Positions 45,424 to 54,004 of a DNA stretch of 64,000 nucleotides are shown piece by piece. The notes below the pieces were generated by a model. It was not told the DNA's origin, did no database searches, and saw only the letters and a program-made list of their open reading frames with translations. Made by a program: the position numbers and the translations under genes. Position 1 is the stretch's first letter; each line of letters starts with the position of its first letter. Origin of the DNA: Melioribacteraceae bacterium (GTDB taxonomy: Bacteria; Bacteroidota; Ignavibacteria; Ignavibacteriales; Melioribacteraceae); NCBI GenBank assembly GCA_030584085.1, contig CP129490.1, forward strand, positions 124,001 through 188,000, in the 5' to 3' direction.

Positions 45424-45818
45424 AAAAAGTACTGTTGGACACAAATGCATATAGTAATTTGCTCGCCGGTGATGAAAAAGTTTTGAAGGAAATTGAAAAT
45501 TCGGATATCGTTTTCTTTTCTGTGTTTGTAATCGGCGAATTACTAAGTGGATTTAAGGGTGGTAGTAAGGAGCAGGAAAACAAAAATATTTTAACTCGCT
45601 TTTTTGAAAAACCCTCTGTTGAGATTATTAACGCAACAATCGAAACATCCGAATTCTTTGCACACGTAAAGCATCAATTAAAAATGAAAGGTTCTCCGAT
45701 TCCCATTAATGACCTCTGGATTGCCGCACATGTTTTTGAAACCGGTTCAACATTAATAACTTACGATTCACACTTCCGTAAGATTCCAAGCATTAAACTT
45801 TGGGATCGGATAGGTTAA
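45420..45818 (+). CDS. VapC-like PIN-domain toxin ribonuclease
   Basis: PIN-domain protein of 132 aa. Acidic residues lie in LLDTNAYSNLL, in the SVFVIGELLSGF helix and in INDLWIAAHVF, with a final TYDSHFRKIP. It starts with GTG overlapping the antitoxin stop (GTGA). VapC toxins cut tRNA or rRNA when the antitoxin is lost. Confidence 0.9.
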   Translation: MKKVLLDTNAYSNLLAGDEKVLKEIENSDIVFFSVFVIGELLSGFKGGSKEQENKNILTRFFEKPSVEIINATIETSEFFAHVKHQLKMKGSPIPINDLWIAAHVFETGSTLITYDSHFRKIPSIKLWDRIG

Positions 45819-45878
45819 TATTCCGGTTATTGAATTAATCGTAAAGACGTTGGATTTGTCTGCCAATAAATGTAAGAA

Positions 45879-47102
45879 TTACTGCTTAAAGCTCTTGATA
45901 ACTTCTTCAATCGATTTTACATCATTATAAAAAGATAAAATTCTGGTAAGTACTTCATCAACATAAGCATCCGGACAAGATGCACCGCTGGTTAAAACTA
46001 TTTTAATCGGTTCTTCTTCGGGAAGGTATTTACCGGTTGTCTTTTCTTCTTTTGAATGAATGTTGAAATGTCTAATAGATTTTTCCGAAAGAATTTTGGC
46101 TGCATTATTAATGAAGTATGTCGGAAACTTGGATTCTAGTAATTCTACTATGTGTGATGTATTGGAACTATTATATCCGCCGACAACAATAGCCAAATCA
46201 GCACTCGTTTCCATCAAACCATAAGTTGCTGATTGATTATCATTGGTAGCATAGCACAACGTATCTCTTGTATCCGCAAAATGGTCTTTGATGTTTTCCT
46301 CACCATATTTATCCGACATCGTTCGTTTCAGTAAATCTGCAATCTCTTGAGTTTCTGTTGCTAACATTGTTGTTTGATTTACAACTCCGACTTTCATTAG
46401 ATCTTTGTAAACATCGAATCCATCCGAATATTTTCCCTTGAAGAATGTATAAAAATCCAATAGGGGAATTTTACCCAGAATTATATTTGCTAAAATCTCA
46501 GTTTCTTTTATATCTCTAACAATAACTGACTTGGCATTTCTAACTGAGTGTGAAAATGTTGCGCGAGTTTCTTCGTGGTTATGTTTACCGTGAATTACAA
46601 CTGTATAATCTTTCTCTCCTAATTCATAAGCACGGTTCCAAACTTTTTCAACAAACGGACATGTTGTATCGTATCGTTCTGTAGGAATTCCCATATGTTT
46701 AAGTTTCTTTTCAATTTCGAGTGTAGTTCCAAATGCTGGAATTAATACTATGTCATCACTTGTAATTTCTTCCCATTTGAAATAATGATTTCCTTCAGTA
46801 TCCATTATAAAATTAATACCACGTTTCTGTAAATCTTCATTGACCCCAGGATTATGTATCATTTCGCTTAAAAGAAAAATTCTTTTGTCGGGATTTTCTT
46901 CGACTGTTCTGTATGCAATTTCTATAGCGTTTTCGACGCCGTAACAGAATCCGAAATGACGAGCTATAAAAAATTTAATCGGACCAAAATCTAATTCGGT
47001 TGGTGTAAAATCTTTTTTGCGCGGATCGTTTATCTTTCGCAGTTCTTTAATTGTGGAAATTATCGAACTTCTATAATGATCGGGTATATCAAATTTTTTC
47101 AT
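45879..47102 (-). CDS. ispH: 4-hydroxy-3-methylbut-2-enyl diphosphate reductase, long form
   Basis: Last enzyme of the MEP isoprenoid pathway, 407 aa. The [4Fe-4S] cysteines are in GFCYGVENA, DTTCPFVEKVW and SGASCPDAYVDE. HNPGV and the THIVE segment bind substrate. The protein is some 90 residues longer than the E. coli enzyme, with an extra N-terminal stretch and internal insertions like the cyanobacterial/plant form. Cytoplasmic and probably essential. Monocistronic. Confidence 0.95.
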   Translation of the reverse strand: MKKFDIPDHYRSSIISTIKELRKINDPRKKDFTPTELDFGPIKFFIARHFGFCYGVENAIEIAYRTVEENPDKRIFLLSEMIHNPGVNEDLQKRGINFIMDTEGNHYFKWEEITSDDIVLIPAFGTTLEIEKKLKHMGIPTERYDTTCPFVEKVWNRAYELGEKDYTVVIHGKHNHEETRATFSHSVRNAKSVIVRDIKETEILANIILGKIPLLDFYTFFKGKYSDGFDVYKDLMKVGVVNQTTMLATETQEIADLLKRTMSDKYGEENIKDHFADTRDTLCYATNDNQSATYGLMETSADLAIVVGGYNSSNTSHIVELLESKFPTYFINNAAKILSEKSIRHFNIHSKEEKTTGKYLPEEEPIKIVLTSGASCPDAYVDEVLTRILSFYNDVKSIEEVIKSFKQ

Positions 47103-47197
47103 AAAATTGTTTTAATCTATAATGAGTTTAATGATGACTTATATTATTAAACAAAAATTACGAAAAATTGTTCAACTTGGAGGGATTAAATAAAATA

Positions 47198-47219
47198 GGG
47201 ACAAGCCGTAACTCGTCCC
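47198..47219. repeat. Degenerate intergenic copy of the GGGACAAGTCG palindrome
   Basis: GGGACAAG and CTCGTCCC arms (one mismatch) around CCGTAA. It lies between ispH and the DUF2911 gene and shows that the palindrome found in the sorting domains also exists outside genes. Confidence 0.7.
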
Positions 47220-47232
47220 GAAAATTAGATAT

Positions 47233-47757
47233 TTAATTTGTTTCTATTTTGAACGAAACTTCTATCTCGTTCCATTCCAAAACAATATTTGCCGAATAAG
47301 GCGAAAGGTAATCTACTGAGAATGTCAGACGTTCGGTGAATTCACTTTTTTGCGGTTTAACTTTAAATCTGAGTTGATCTGCGGCTTCACTATATTTAAA
47401 AGCGCCCCATTGTTCCCATTCCTTATTCAAAATGATTGTCCATTCCATTTCCCCGGGAATTGTAAACAAGCTATATTTTCCTTTTGGTACTTCATTTCCT
47501 TCAATTCTTACATCGTTGTTAAATTCTATAGTGGTCGCCTCATTAGCCCCGGTTCTCCAAACTTTATCATAGGGAACCAATTCTCCCCAAACAGTACGCT
47601 CTTTTACACCCGGTCTGCTGTAATTGATAGTAACTTCTGTATATCCAATAACTTGAGAGATAGAAGCTTTTGGACTCAATCGTGGTTGATCGTTTTGGGC
47701 ATAAGTTAATGAAACAATAAAAACTCCAAGTAGTAAATTTATTATTATATTTTTCAT
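47233..47757 (-). CDS. DUF2911 family exported protein
   Basis: Protein of 174 aa with signal peptide (1-20, LTYAQ). The conserved DUF2911 blocks are present: INYSRPGVKERTVWGELVPY, DKVWRTGANEATTIEF, KGKYSLFTIPG, WTIILNK and WGAFKY. Periplasmic or surface protein of unknown function, common in Bacteroidota. Confidence 0.92.
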   Translation of the reverse strand: MKNIIINLLLGVFIVSLTYAQNDQPRLSPKASISQVIGYTEVTINYSRPGVKERTVWGELVPYDKVWRTGANEATTIEFNNDVRIEGNEVPKGKYSLFTIPGEMEWTIILNKEWEQWGAFKYSEAADQLRFKVKPQKSEFTERLTFSVDYLSPYSANIVLEWNEIEVSFKIETN

Positions 47758-47805
47758 CTAACTCCTCTTTATAGTTCATATTCTATTGAAAACTGAATAA
47801 TCAAT

Positions 47806-49842
47806 TTAGTTATCTTCTTTTCTTTCCACAAGTGTAAGTATTGTGTAAACGGCAACAATCTCATCTTCTTGATTTTTTACTTCAACGTACCACTCAACAA
47901 CTCCGTTTGGCGTATCCTCGGGTTGACGTTTTTCTTTATATGTTTTTCTTTTACAAGTAAGATACGCCTGTATCGTATCACCAATGTATACCGGTTTGAT
48001 AAACCGAAGATTTTCTAAACCATAATTTGCAAGAACAGGACCTTTAGCCGGGTGAACAAACAATCCGGCTGCTGCTGATAACACAAAGTATCCATGTGCA
48101 ACTCGTTTTTCAAACATAGATTCTTTGGCGGCAATATCATCCATGTGGGCATAAAAATAATCTCCGCTTACACCGGCAAAATTTACGATATCCGCTTCGG
48201 TAACAGTTCTTCTTGGTGAGATTAATGTTTCACCAATTTCCAATTCTTCAAAATATTTTCTGAACGGGTGAATTTTATCGTGTTTGTATTCAGCACCTTT
48301 TAAATACTGTCCGCTAACCTTTGTTAACATTGTCGGATGACCTTGAAGAGCAACTCTCTGCATATATTTTAAGACACTTCTTATACCGCCAAGTTCTTCA
48401 CCGCCGCCGGCACGCCCAGGACCGCCATGCGTCATATGAGGAAGCGGGGAACCATGCCCGGTTGATTCTTTAGCGCATTCTTTGTTTATAATATTAATTC
48501 TTCCATGAAATGAACCGCAACCAAGTACAAATTTTTCGGCAATCGTAGAGTCCGCTGTAAATATAGATGCAACTAAACTGCCTTGTCCTAGATTTACAAT
48601 TTTAATTGCATCTTCAAACGAATTATATGGCATTATCGTATTTACAGGTCCAAACGCTTCAATTTCATGCGGTGATGAATTGTTATGCGGATCATTACAC
48701 TTTAGCAAAACCGGGTTTACGAATGATGAATCTTTGCTGTGAAATTTTTCATTGCCTTCATATAAAACTTCCATCGATTGTTTAAGTAACTCGATTTTTT
48801 CTTTTAACAGTTCAACATATCTTTTTCCGCCAAGTGAGCCCATTCTGGTTTCTCTGTTTGAAGGATCACCTATTTTTATTTTTATTAATCTTTCTTTTAT
48901 TGCTTCAGTCACTTGAGGCATTAAATTTTTCGGAACTATTGTTCTGCGTATAGCCGTACATTTTTGTCCCGCTTTCGAAGTCATTTCATTGACAACTTCC
49001 TTGACAAATAAATTGAATTCTTCCATTTGTGGAGTTATATCCGGACCTAGAACCGAAGCATTTAATGAATCAGCTTCTAAATTAAATCGAACAGAGTTTT
49101 TAATAATTGCCGGATGAGATTTAAGTTTTTGTCCCGTTGCAGCAGAACCGGTAAATGTAACTACATCTTGATTTGTTAAGTAATCAAGTAAATCATAAGG
49201 TTCACCTAAAATTAATTGCAGCGAACCTTCGGGAAGTAATTCTGATTCAATTATTGCTTCTGTCATTTTTGCGGCAAGATGTGATGAAACCGGGGCCGGT
49301 TTTACAACTGCAGGCATTCCGGCTAAAAATGTCGGAGCTAATTTTTCCAACATTCCCCAAACCGGAAAGTTGAATGCATTTATATGGACAGCAACTCCTT
49401 GAAGCGGAACACATATGTGCTGACCTATAAAAGTACCTTCTTTCGAAAGCATCTCCATATTACCTTCAACCCAAACTTTACCGTCGGGAATTTCGCGTCT
49501 GCCTTTACTTGCATAAGTAAATAATGTTGAAATTCCACCTTCAATATCAACCCATGAATCAATTTTAGTTGCACCGGTCTGGAAAGAGAGTGGATAGAAT
49601 TCATCTTTGCGAGACATTAAGTATTGAGCAAGTGATTTTAAAATTCTTCCTCGTTGATGAAATGTCATCTCACGGAGTTTTGGTCCGCCAACATTTCTCG
49701 CATAATCAAGAGTTTCTTTTAAGTTAATTCCCTTTGATGAAATCTCGGCAATTTTTTCACCGTTGACAGGATTGTATAAAGTTTCAAAATCACCGGTTCC
49801 TTCGACCCAATTACCTTTTACATAAGATTTAAGACGTATCAA
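47806..49842 (-). CDS. paaZ: Bifunctional oxepin-CoA hydrolase / 3-oxo-5,6-dehydrosuberyl-CoA semialdehyde dehydrogenase
   Basis: Protein of 678 aa. The N-terminal aldehyde dehydrogenase domain (about 1-515) has VTFTGSAATGQKL and catalytic cysteine in KAGQKCTAIRR. The C-terminal MaoC-type hydratase domain (about 540-678) shows SPRRTVTEADIVNFAGVSGD and VAHGYFVLSAAAGLF. PaaZ opens the oxepin-CoA ring in aerobic phenylacetate breakdown and oxidises the aldehyde. Full length for PaaZ. Separated from the other paa genes by about 7 kb. Confidence 0.95.
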   Translation of the reverse strand: MIRLKSYVKGNWVEGTGDFETLYNPVNGEKIAEISSKGINLKETLDYARNVGGPKLREMTFHQRGRILKSLAQYLMSRKDEFYPLSFQTGATKIDSWVDIEGGISTLFTYASKGRREIPDGKVWVEGNMEMLSKEGTFIGQHICVPLQGVAVHINAFNFPVWGMLEKLAPTFLAGMPAVVKPAPVSSHLAAKMTEAIIESELLPEGSLQLILGEPYDLLDYLTNQDVVTFTGSAATGQKLKSHPAIIKNSVRFNLEADSLNASVLGPDITPQMEEFNLFVKEVVNEMTSKAGQKCTAIRRTIVPKNLMPQVTEAIKERLIKIKIGDPSNRETRMGSLGGKRYVELLKEKIELLKQSMEVLYEGNEKFHSKDSSFVNPVLLKCNDPHNNSSPHEIEAFGPVNTIMPYNSFEDAIKIVNLGQGSLVASIFTADSTIAEKFVLGCGSFHGRINIINKECAKESTGHGSPLPHMTHGGPGRAGGGEELGGIRSVLKYMQRVALQGHPTMLTKVSGQYLKGAEYKHDKIHPFRKYFEELEIGETLISPRRTVTEADIVNFAGVSGDYFYAHMDDIAAKESMFEKRVAHGYFVLSAAAGLFVHPAKGPVLANYGLENLRFIKPVYIGDTIQAYLTCKRKTYKEKRQPEDTPNGVVEWYVEVKNQEDEIVAVYTILTLVERKEDN

Positions 49843-49954
49843 CTATAATCCTCCAGAAAAATTCTATTTAAGACGAAAGGTCTGTTAAATTAATTTATTT
49901 TATTGTTGTTAGCAATTTTATTATTCTGTATCAACAAGATTCTGGGGGAGTAAG

Positions 49955-50818
49955 ATGAATAATCTTTTTTTGAGTTCCGTAATCATTTTGCTTTTATCTA
50001 CATCGTTTTCTTTATCACAGGAGAATACAAACAATAAAGAGCAAATGAATTTGATCGAAACCGAATATGCTTTTGCCGAAACAACAAAAAATTCAACCGT
50101 TAGAGATGGATTTTTAAAATACATTGCCGAAGAGGGAATTTTATTCCGTCCCAATCCGGTTAATGGAAAAGAGTTTTTGACAAACTCGGAGGCGAAACCC
50201 GGGCTGCTACTATGGTATCCGAATTATTCAATTGTTTCATCATCTGGCGAGATGGGTGTAAATACAGGTCCGTGGGAATTTAAACAAAACGAAAATGATG
50301 AATCAATCGCATTCGGACAATTTGTAACAGTATGGGAGAAACAATCTGACGATACCTGGAAATTTTTAATTGATTTGGGAATCAGTCATCCTAAACTTGA
50401 AACTGCCGAAGAAGCAAAAATTAATTCAATTGTTGTGAATGTTCCTAGCGATCATGTACAACTAGAGTATAGAGACATAATTTCAATCGAAGAGAATTTT
50501 GCTAACGATATTGCAAAAAACCATTACCTGAAGTTTGCAGACAATTCGACAATAATCTTAAGAAATAATAGATTCCCGATTATTGATGAAGAAGTAAAAG
50601 AATTCATCTCGACATTAAACGCAAATATTAAGTGGGAAACTTTTGGAGGAAAAGCATCAATCAACAATGATCTTGCTTTCACTTACGGAAAAGGATCCGC
50701 GTTAGATGATAAGTTTCAAACAGTTTATGAGTTTTACTATTTGCATGTTTGGGTAATTGAAAATAACCAATGGAAGCTTCTTGCTGATGTAGTAAACGAA
50801 ATAGAAGAGATTGAATAA
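49955..50818 (+). CDS. Exported protein with tandem SnoaL/NTF2-like domains
   Basis: Protein of 287 aa, signal peptide 1-23 (SLSQ). Two similar halves each have an N-terminal helix and curved sheet: residues about 30-150 (ETEYAFAETTKNSTVRDGFL ... WKFLIDLGI) and about 165-285 (VWVIENNQWKLLADV). Domains of this fold often bind small hydrophobic ligands. Function unknown. Confidence 0.75.
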   Translation: MNNLFLSSVIILLLSTSFSLSQENTNNKEQMNLIETEYAFAETTKNSTVRDGFLKYIAEEGILFRPNPVNGKEFLTNSEAKPGLLLWYPNYSIVSSSGEMGVNTGPWEFKQNENDESIAFGQFVTVWEKQSDDTWKFLIDLGISHPKLETAEEAKINSIVVNVPSDHVQLEYRDIISIEENFANDIAKNHYLKFADNSTIILRNNRFPIIDEEVKEFISTLNANIKWETFGGKASINNDLAFTYGKGSALDDKFQTVYEFYYLHVWVIENNQWKLLADVVNEIEEIE

Positions 50819-50822
50819 AAAA

Positions 50823-50929
50823 GAGGCTGTTTCAAAAGTAAAGTTTTTATAAAATTGGAACGCAGATACCGCAGATTTGAACTGAATTCCACAGATTGTT
50901 TAATTGAAATTTACTTTTGAGACAGCCTC
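50823..50929. mobile_element. MITE-like element with 20-bp terminal inverted repeats
   Basis: Ends GAGGCTGTTTCAAAAGTAAA and TTTACTTTTGAGACAGCCTC are inverted repeats with one mismatch, and the element is 107 bp long. The GAGGCTGTCTCAAAAG end is reminiscent of insertion-sequence termini, so this may be a transposase-less derivative. It lies between convergent genes and could also terminate transcription from both sides. No clear target duplication. Confidence 0.7.
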
Positions 50930-50940
50930 CTTTAATTCAT

Positions 50941-53367
50941 CTAAAACTCTTCACCACTCATGCCGTCTCCTTCGCCATTGTCCGGACGTCGTTCTTGTTT
51001 GTAATTGTTAAAATTAAACCTAAGATTTAACATTACATGCGGATTGGACCTTGATCCATATCGATATGAATATAATTCTGGGGTTTCTAGAACAAATTCT
51101 CTTTTTGCAGTATTTAGCACATCACGGATTTGTAAGGTTGCTGTAAGTAGATTTTCAAATATTTCATATCTGACGGCGACGTTAGCAAAGAGAAAATCCT
51201 CTCTTCTTCCTTGTGATGAAACCGAAGGACTATTATAAATTGCATTTATTTGGAACATTGTTCTTTCACTTAGTTTGATGCTGTTGTTAAAACGAACATT
51301 CCAGTTGAAACTATTTCTTGAAAAATCTTGACCGTTTAATTGACCTGCTATTTTATAGTCATATAAGTTGCCAATAAGATTTATATTCCAATTTTTTATC
51401 GGATCGAAATTAACAAACAACTCTGTACCAAGTGAAAAATCTTTTCCTACATTTTCAACGGAGTTTAATGTTATTCCATCATCGTAAACCGATCTTACGT
51501 TTTCAATTTTGTTGTTCACAACGCGATAATATCCTTCAACAGATACAACCGTATTTCCGATAAATGTTTGATAACCAAGTTCATATGAATCAATATACTC
51601 TGGATCCAAAGCGGGATTACCGATTCTCACATTATATGCATCCATCCAAGTAAGAAAAGGTTCGAGTTCCCAACCACGCGGACGATTTATTCTTCTTGTA
51701 TAGCTTGCCATTAATTGATGCTTGTCTAAAAATTCATATGAAAAGTGTGTTGAAGGGAAAAAGTCCCATGTGTCGATATTAAAATCTTGTCCGGTTCTAA
51801 CAAGCTCGATTTGCCTTCCTGTATATTCCGCTCTAGCACCAGCCTGAAACCCAAGTCTTCCTAGCTTATTTGAATAAAGCGAATAGATCGCATGGGTTAT
51901 TTCATCATAATTTGTTTCGTTGTTAAATTCTGGTTGTTCAATATAATCTTCAAAAGTAGATTCATATAATGATAGACTAGTTCTTTCTGTACTTAATTCA
52001 ATTTCGGTTTGAAAACCGGCTTCGAATTTACTGAATTCAGAAAATGGAAGTGTATAATCAACTTTGCCTCTTATTTCTTTTTCGGGACCACTTTCGGTAG
52101 TTCTTTGACCGTTAATAATTTGGTTGCCTTCCTTTAATGAGTTTAGAGTAAATTCATCATTGGTCTCTGATTCGAAACTAAAATCTGCGGTTACTTGGTG
52201 ACCATTGTTATTAAACTTATGTATGTAGTTAGAGAAAATTGTAAAATCTACTCCGCCGCGTTCACGTTCCGATTTACTAAAATAGAAAAGTTTATTAGGT
52301 TCGTTAGATGTCCATTCACTGTAATTGAGATTCGAATTTCCTTGAAATGTTCTATCGGAATATCTACCACCAAATGTGATAATATTTCCTAATCCAAAAT
52401 CATATGCAATCGAACCGCTTAGTCTTAATCCATTCCAACCACGGTTACCGTCACCCGTCCCATCGTAATAGGAAAAAACATCATTTCTCAAAGTCCAATT
52501 TTCTTCTTGTTCGTCCATTTCAAAAATTCGTCTATTATAGTTAGCTGAAAAATTCAAATGAATATCATTTTTCTTATAATCAAAAATTCCTTCCGCACCG
52601 TACTGATTATTCAATCCACCGTTTAATTCTACAATTCCGCTTATCCCGGCAAGCTCGGATTTTTTCATTACGATGTTTATAATTCCCGCTGTGCCTTCCG
52701 GATCATATTTAGCGGATGGATTTGTTATGATTTCAATGTTCTCGATAGAACTTGCTGGGATTTGTTGAAGTGCATCGGCGGCGTCCATTACGGTTGGACG
52801 GCCATCAATTAATACTGTAAAATTACTGCTTCCCCTAAGACTAACATTTCCTTCAATATCAACTGTAACCGATGGAACATTTTCTAAAATATCAACCGCC
52901 GAGCCTGAAGCTGCTGTAAGTTGGCTTCCTACATCGATTACTTTTTTATCTATTTCGTATGAGATCGGTGATCTTTGTCCGCTAACAATTATATCTTCAG
53001 TTCCATAAGAATGGGGAGTTAAAACAATTTCACCTATATCAATTTGCCCGGGTTTTTGAATTAAAACATTGTCAATAATTTCTGGGTCAAATCCGATAAA
53101 ACTGATTTTTATGTAATAAGAACCGCGCGGAATTCTTTCAAGAAGAAAAATGCCTTCTTTATTTGTAATAGTGCCGGTGACTTGTGAGCTGTCTTCCGAA
53201 TTGAAAAGTACAATATTGGCAAATTCCATTGGAGTACCGGTTCCAACTTCTATGACTTTACCGGTGATTGATGGAGGCGGCATTCCGCTTCTACCACCTT
53301 GTTGTGCCAAAGAGTGTGTTGAAAAAAAGATTATAATGAGAAAGAAGAATAGTTTAGTAATTCGCAT
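50941..53367 (-). CDS. TonB-dependent receptor with carboxypeptidase-regulatory N-terminal domain
   Basis: Outer-membrane protein of 808 aa. Signal peptide 1-21 (SLAQ). CarboxypepD_reg-like domain (about 33-112: ITGKVIEVGTGTPMEFANIV), plug (about 120-225: ENVPSVTVDIEGNVSLRG, TAGIINIVMKK) and an outer-membrane barrel of the OMP_b-brl_2 type (RRINRPRGWELEPF, NPALDPEYIDSYELG). C-terminal tail rich in acidic residues after the barrel (GEGDGMSGEEF). Substrate unknown. Confidence 0.92.
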   Translation of the reverse strand: MRITKLFFFLIIIFFSTHSLAQQGGRSGMPPPSITGKVIEVGTGTPMEFANIVLFNSEDSSQVTGTITNKEGIFLLERIPRGSYYIKISFIGFDPEIIDNVLIQKPGQIDIGEIVLTPHSYGTEDIIVSGQRSPISYEIDKKVIDVGSQLTAASGSAVDILENVPSVTVDIEGNVSLRGSSNFTVLIDGRPTVMDAADALQQIPASSIENIEIITNPSAKYDPEGTAGIINIVMKKSELAGISGIVELNGGLNNQYGAEGIFDYKKNDIHLNFSANYNRRIFEMDEQEENWTLRNDVFSYYDGTGDGNRGWNGLRLSGSIAYDFGLGNIITFGGRYSDRTFQGNSNLNYSEWTSNEPNKLFYFSKSERERGGVDFTIFSNYIHKFNNNGHQVTADFSFESETNDEFTLNSLKEGNQIINGQRTTESGPEKEIRGKVDYTLPFSEFSKFEAGFQTEIELSTERTSLSLYESTFEDYIEQPEFNNETNYDEITHAIYSLYSNKLGRLGFQAGARAEYTGRQIELVRTGQDFNIDTWDFFPSTHFSYEFLDKHQLMASYTRRINRPRGWELEPFLTWMDAYNVRIGNPALDPEYIDSYELGYQTFIGNTVVSVEGYYRVVNNKIENVRSVYDDGITLNSVENVGKDFSLGTELFVNFDPIKNWNINLIGNLYDYKIAGQLNGQDFSRNSFNWNVRFNNSIKLSERTMFQINAIYNSPSVSSQGRREDFLFANVAVRYEIFENLLTATLQIRDVLNTAKREFVLETPELYSYRYGSRSNPHVMLNLRFNFNNYKQERRPDNGEGDGMSGEEF

Positions 53368-53433
53368 AAATATCCTAAATATTAAAATTTGTTATAACGT
53401 TTAAACAAAAATAATGTGGAAAAAGTTTAACGA

Positions 53434-53466
53434 GGAAAAAATCCGGGTAAAAAAGTTTACCCGGTT
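53434..53466 (-). terminator. Intrinsic terminator for the small lipoprotein gene
   Basis: On the minus strand CCGGGTAAA and TTTACCCGG pair around a four-base loop and are followed by ATTTTTT. It lies just after the lipoprotein stop and before the TonB receptor gene. Confidence 0.78.
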
Positions 53467-53481
53467 AAAAATGAGGAAATT

Positions 53482-53916
53482 CTACTTGGAAATAGTATAT
53501 GTTCCCGATACAACACCTGCAAATGGAGTTGGCGGAAACTTGAAACTTCCGGCAATATTATTCCCGTTAATTGTTCCGGTTAAAACTTCATCAACTTCCG
53601 TTCCTAAAGAGTACTGAAAACTGCTATTTACAACTTCAGCCATTCCTGAGCTTATTGATCTTGAAAAAGTACCACTTGCTGTCCCGCTTCCGGTCTGGAC
53701 TGAATAATGAATTTCATAACTTGTAACAAATGCTTTCCCATCGACGTTCGAAATGGTAATAGTCATCGTAGTATCCATACTATTTTTCCCTGAATAAGTT
53801 CCAACACTAGCCGGATCTTCCGGTTTGGTTGGATTTGAATCGTCATCGCTGCTGCAAGCAGCAAAAATCAGAGTTAAAAATAATACAAATACTAAAAGCT
53901 TGTTAGTTTTGTTCAA
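53482..53916 (-). CDS. Small predicted lipoprotein
   Basis: Protein of 144 aa with lipobox FAACS (cysteine near 21) followed by an S/D-rich linker and a beta-rich domain with many T and S residues. No known family. Stands alone with its own terminator. Confidence 0.7.
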   Translation of the reverse strand: MNKTNKLLVFVLFLTLIFAACSSDDDSNPTKPEDPASVGTYSGKNSMDTTMTITISNVDGKAFVTSYEIHYSVQTGSGTASGTFSRSISSGMAEVVNSSFQYSLGTEVDEVLTGTINGNNIAGSFKFPPTPFAGVVSGTYTISK

Positions 53917-54004
53917 GGCTAAATCTCCTGGATTATTATTTATACAATAGGTCTTGTTTTGTTAAAATACATGAAAATTTTTGTTTTTCAAATAAAAACC
54001 GACT

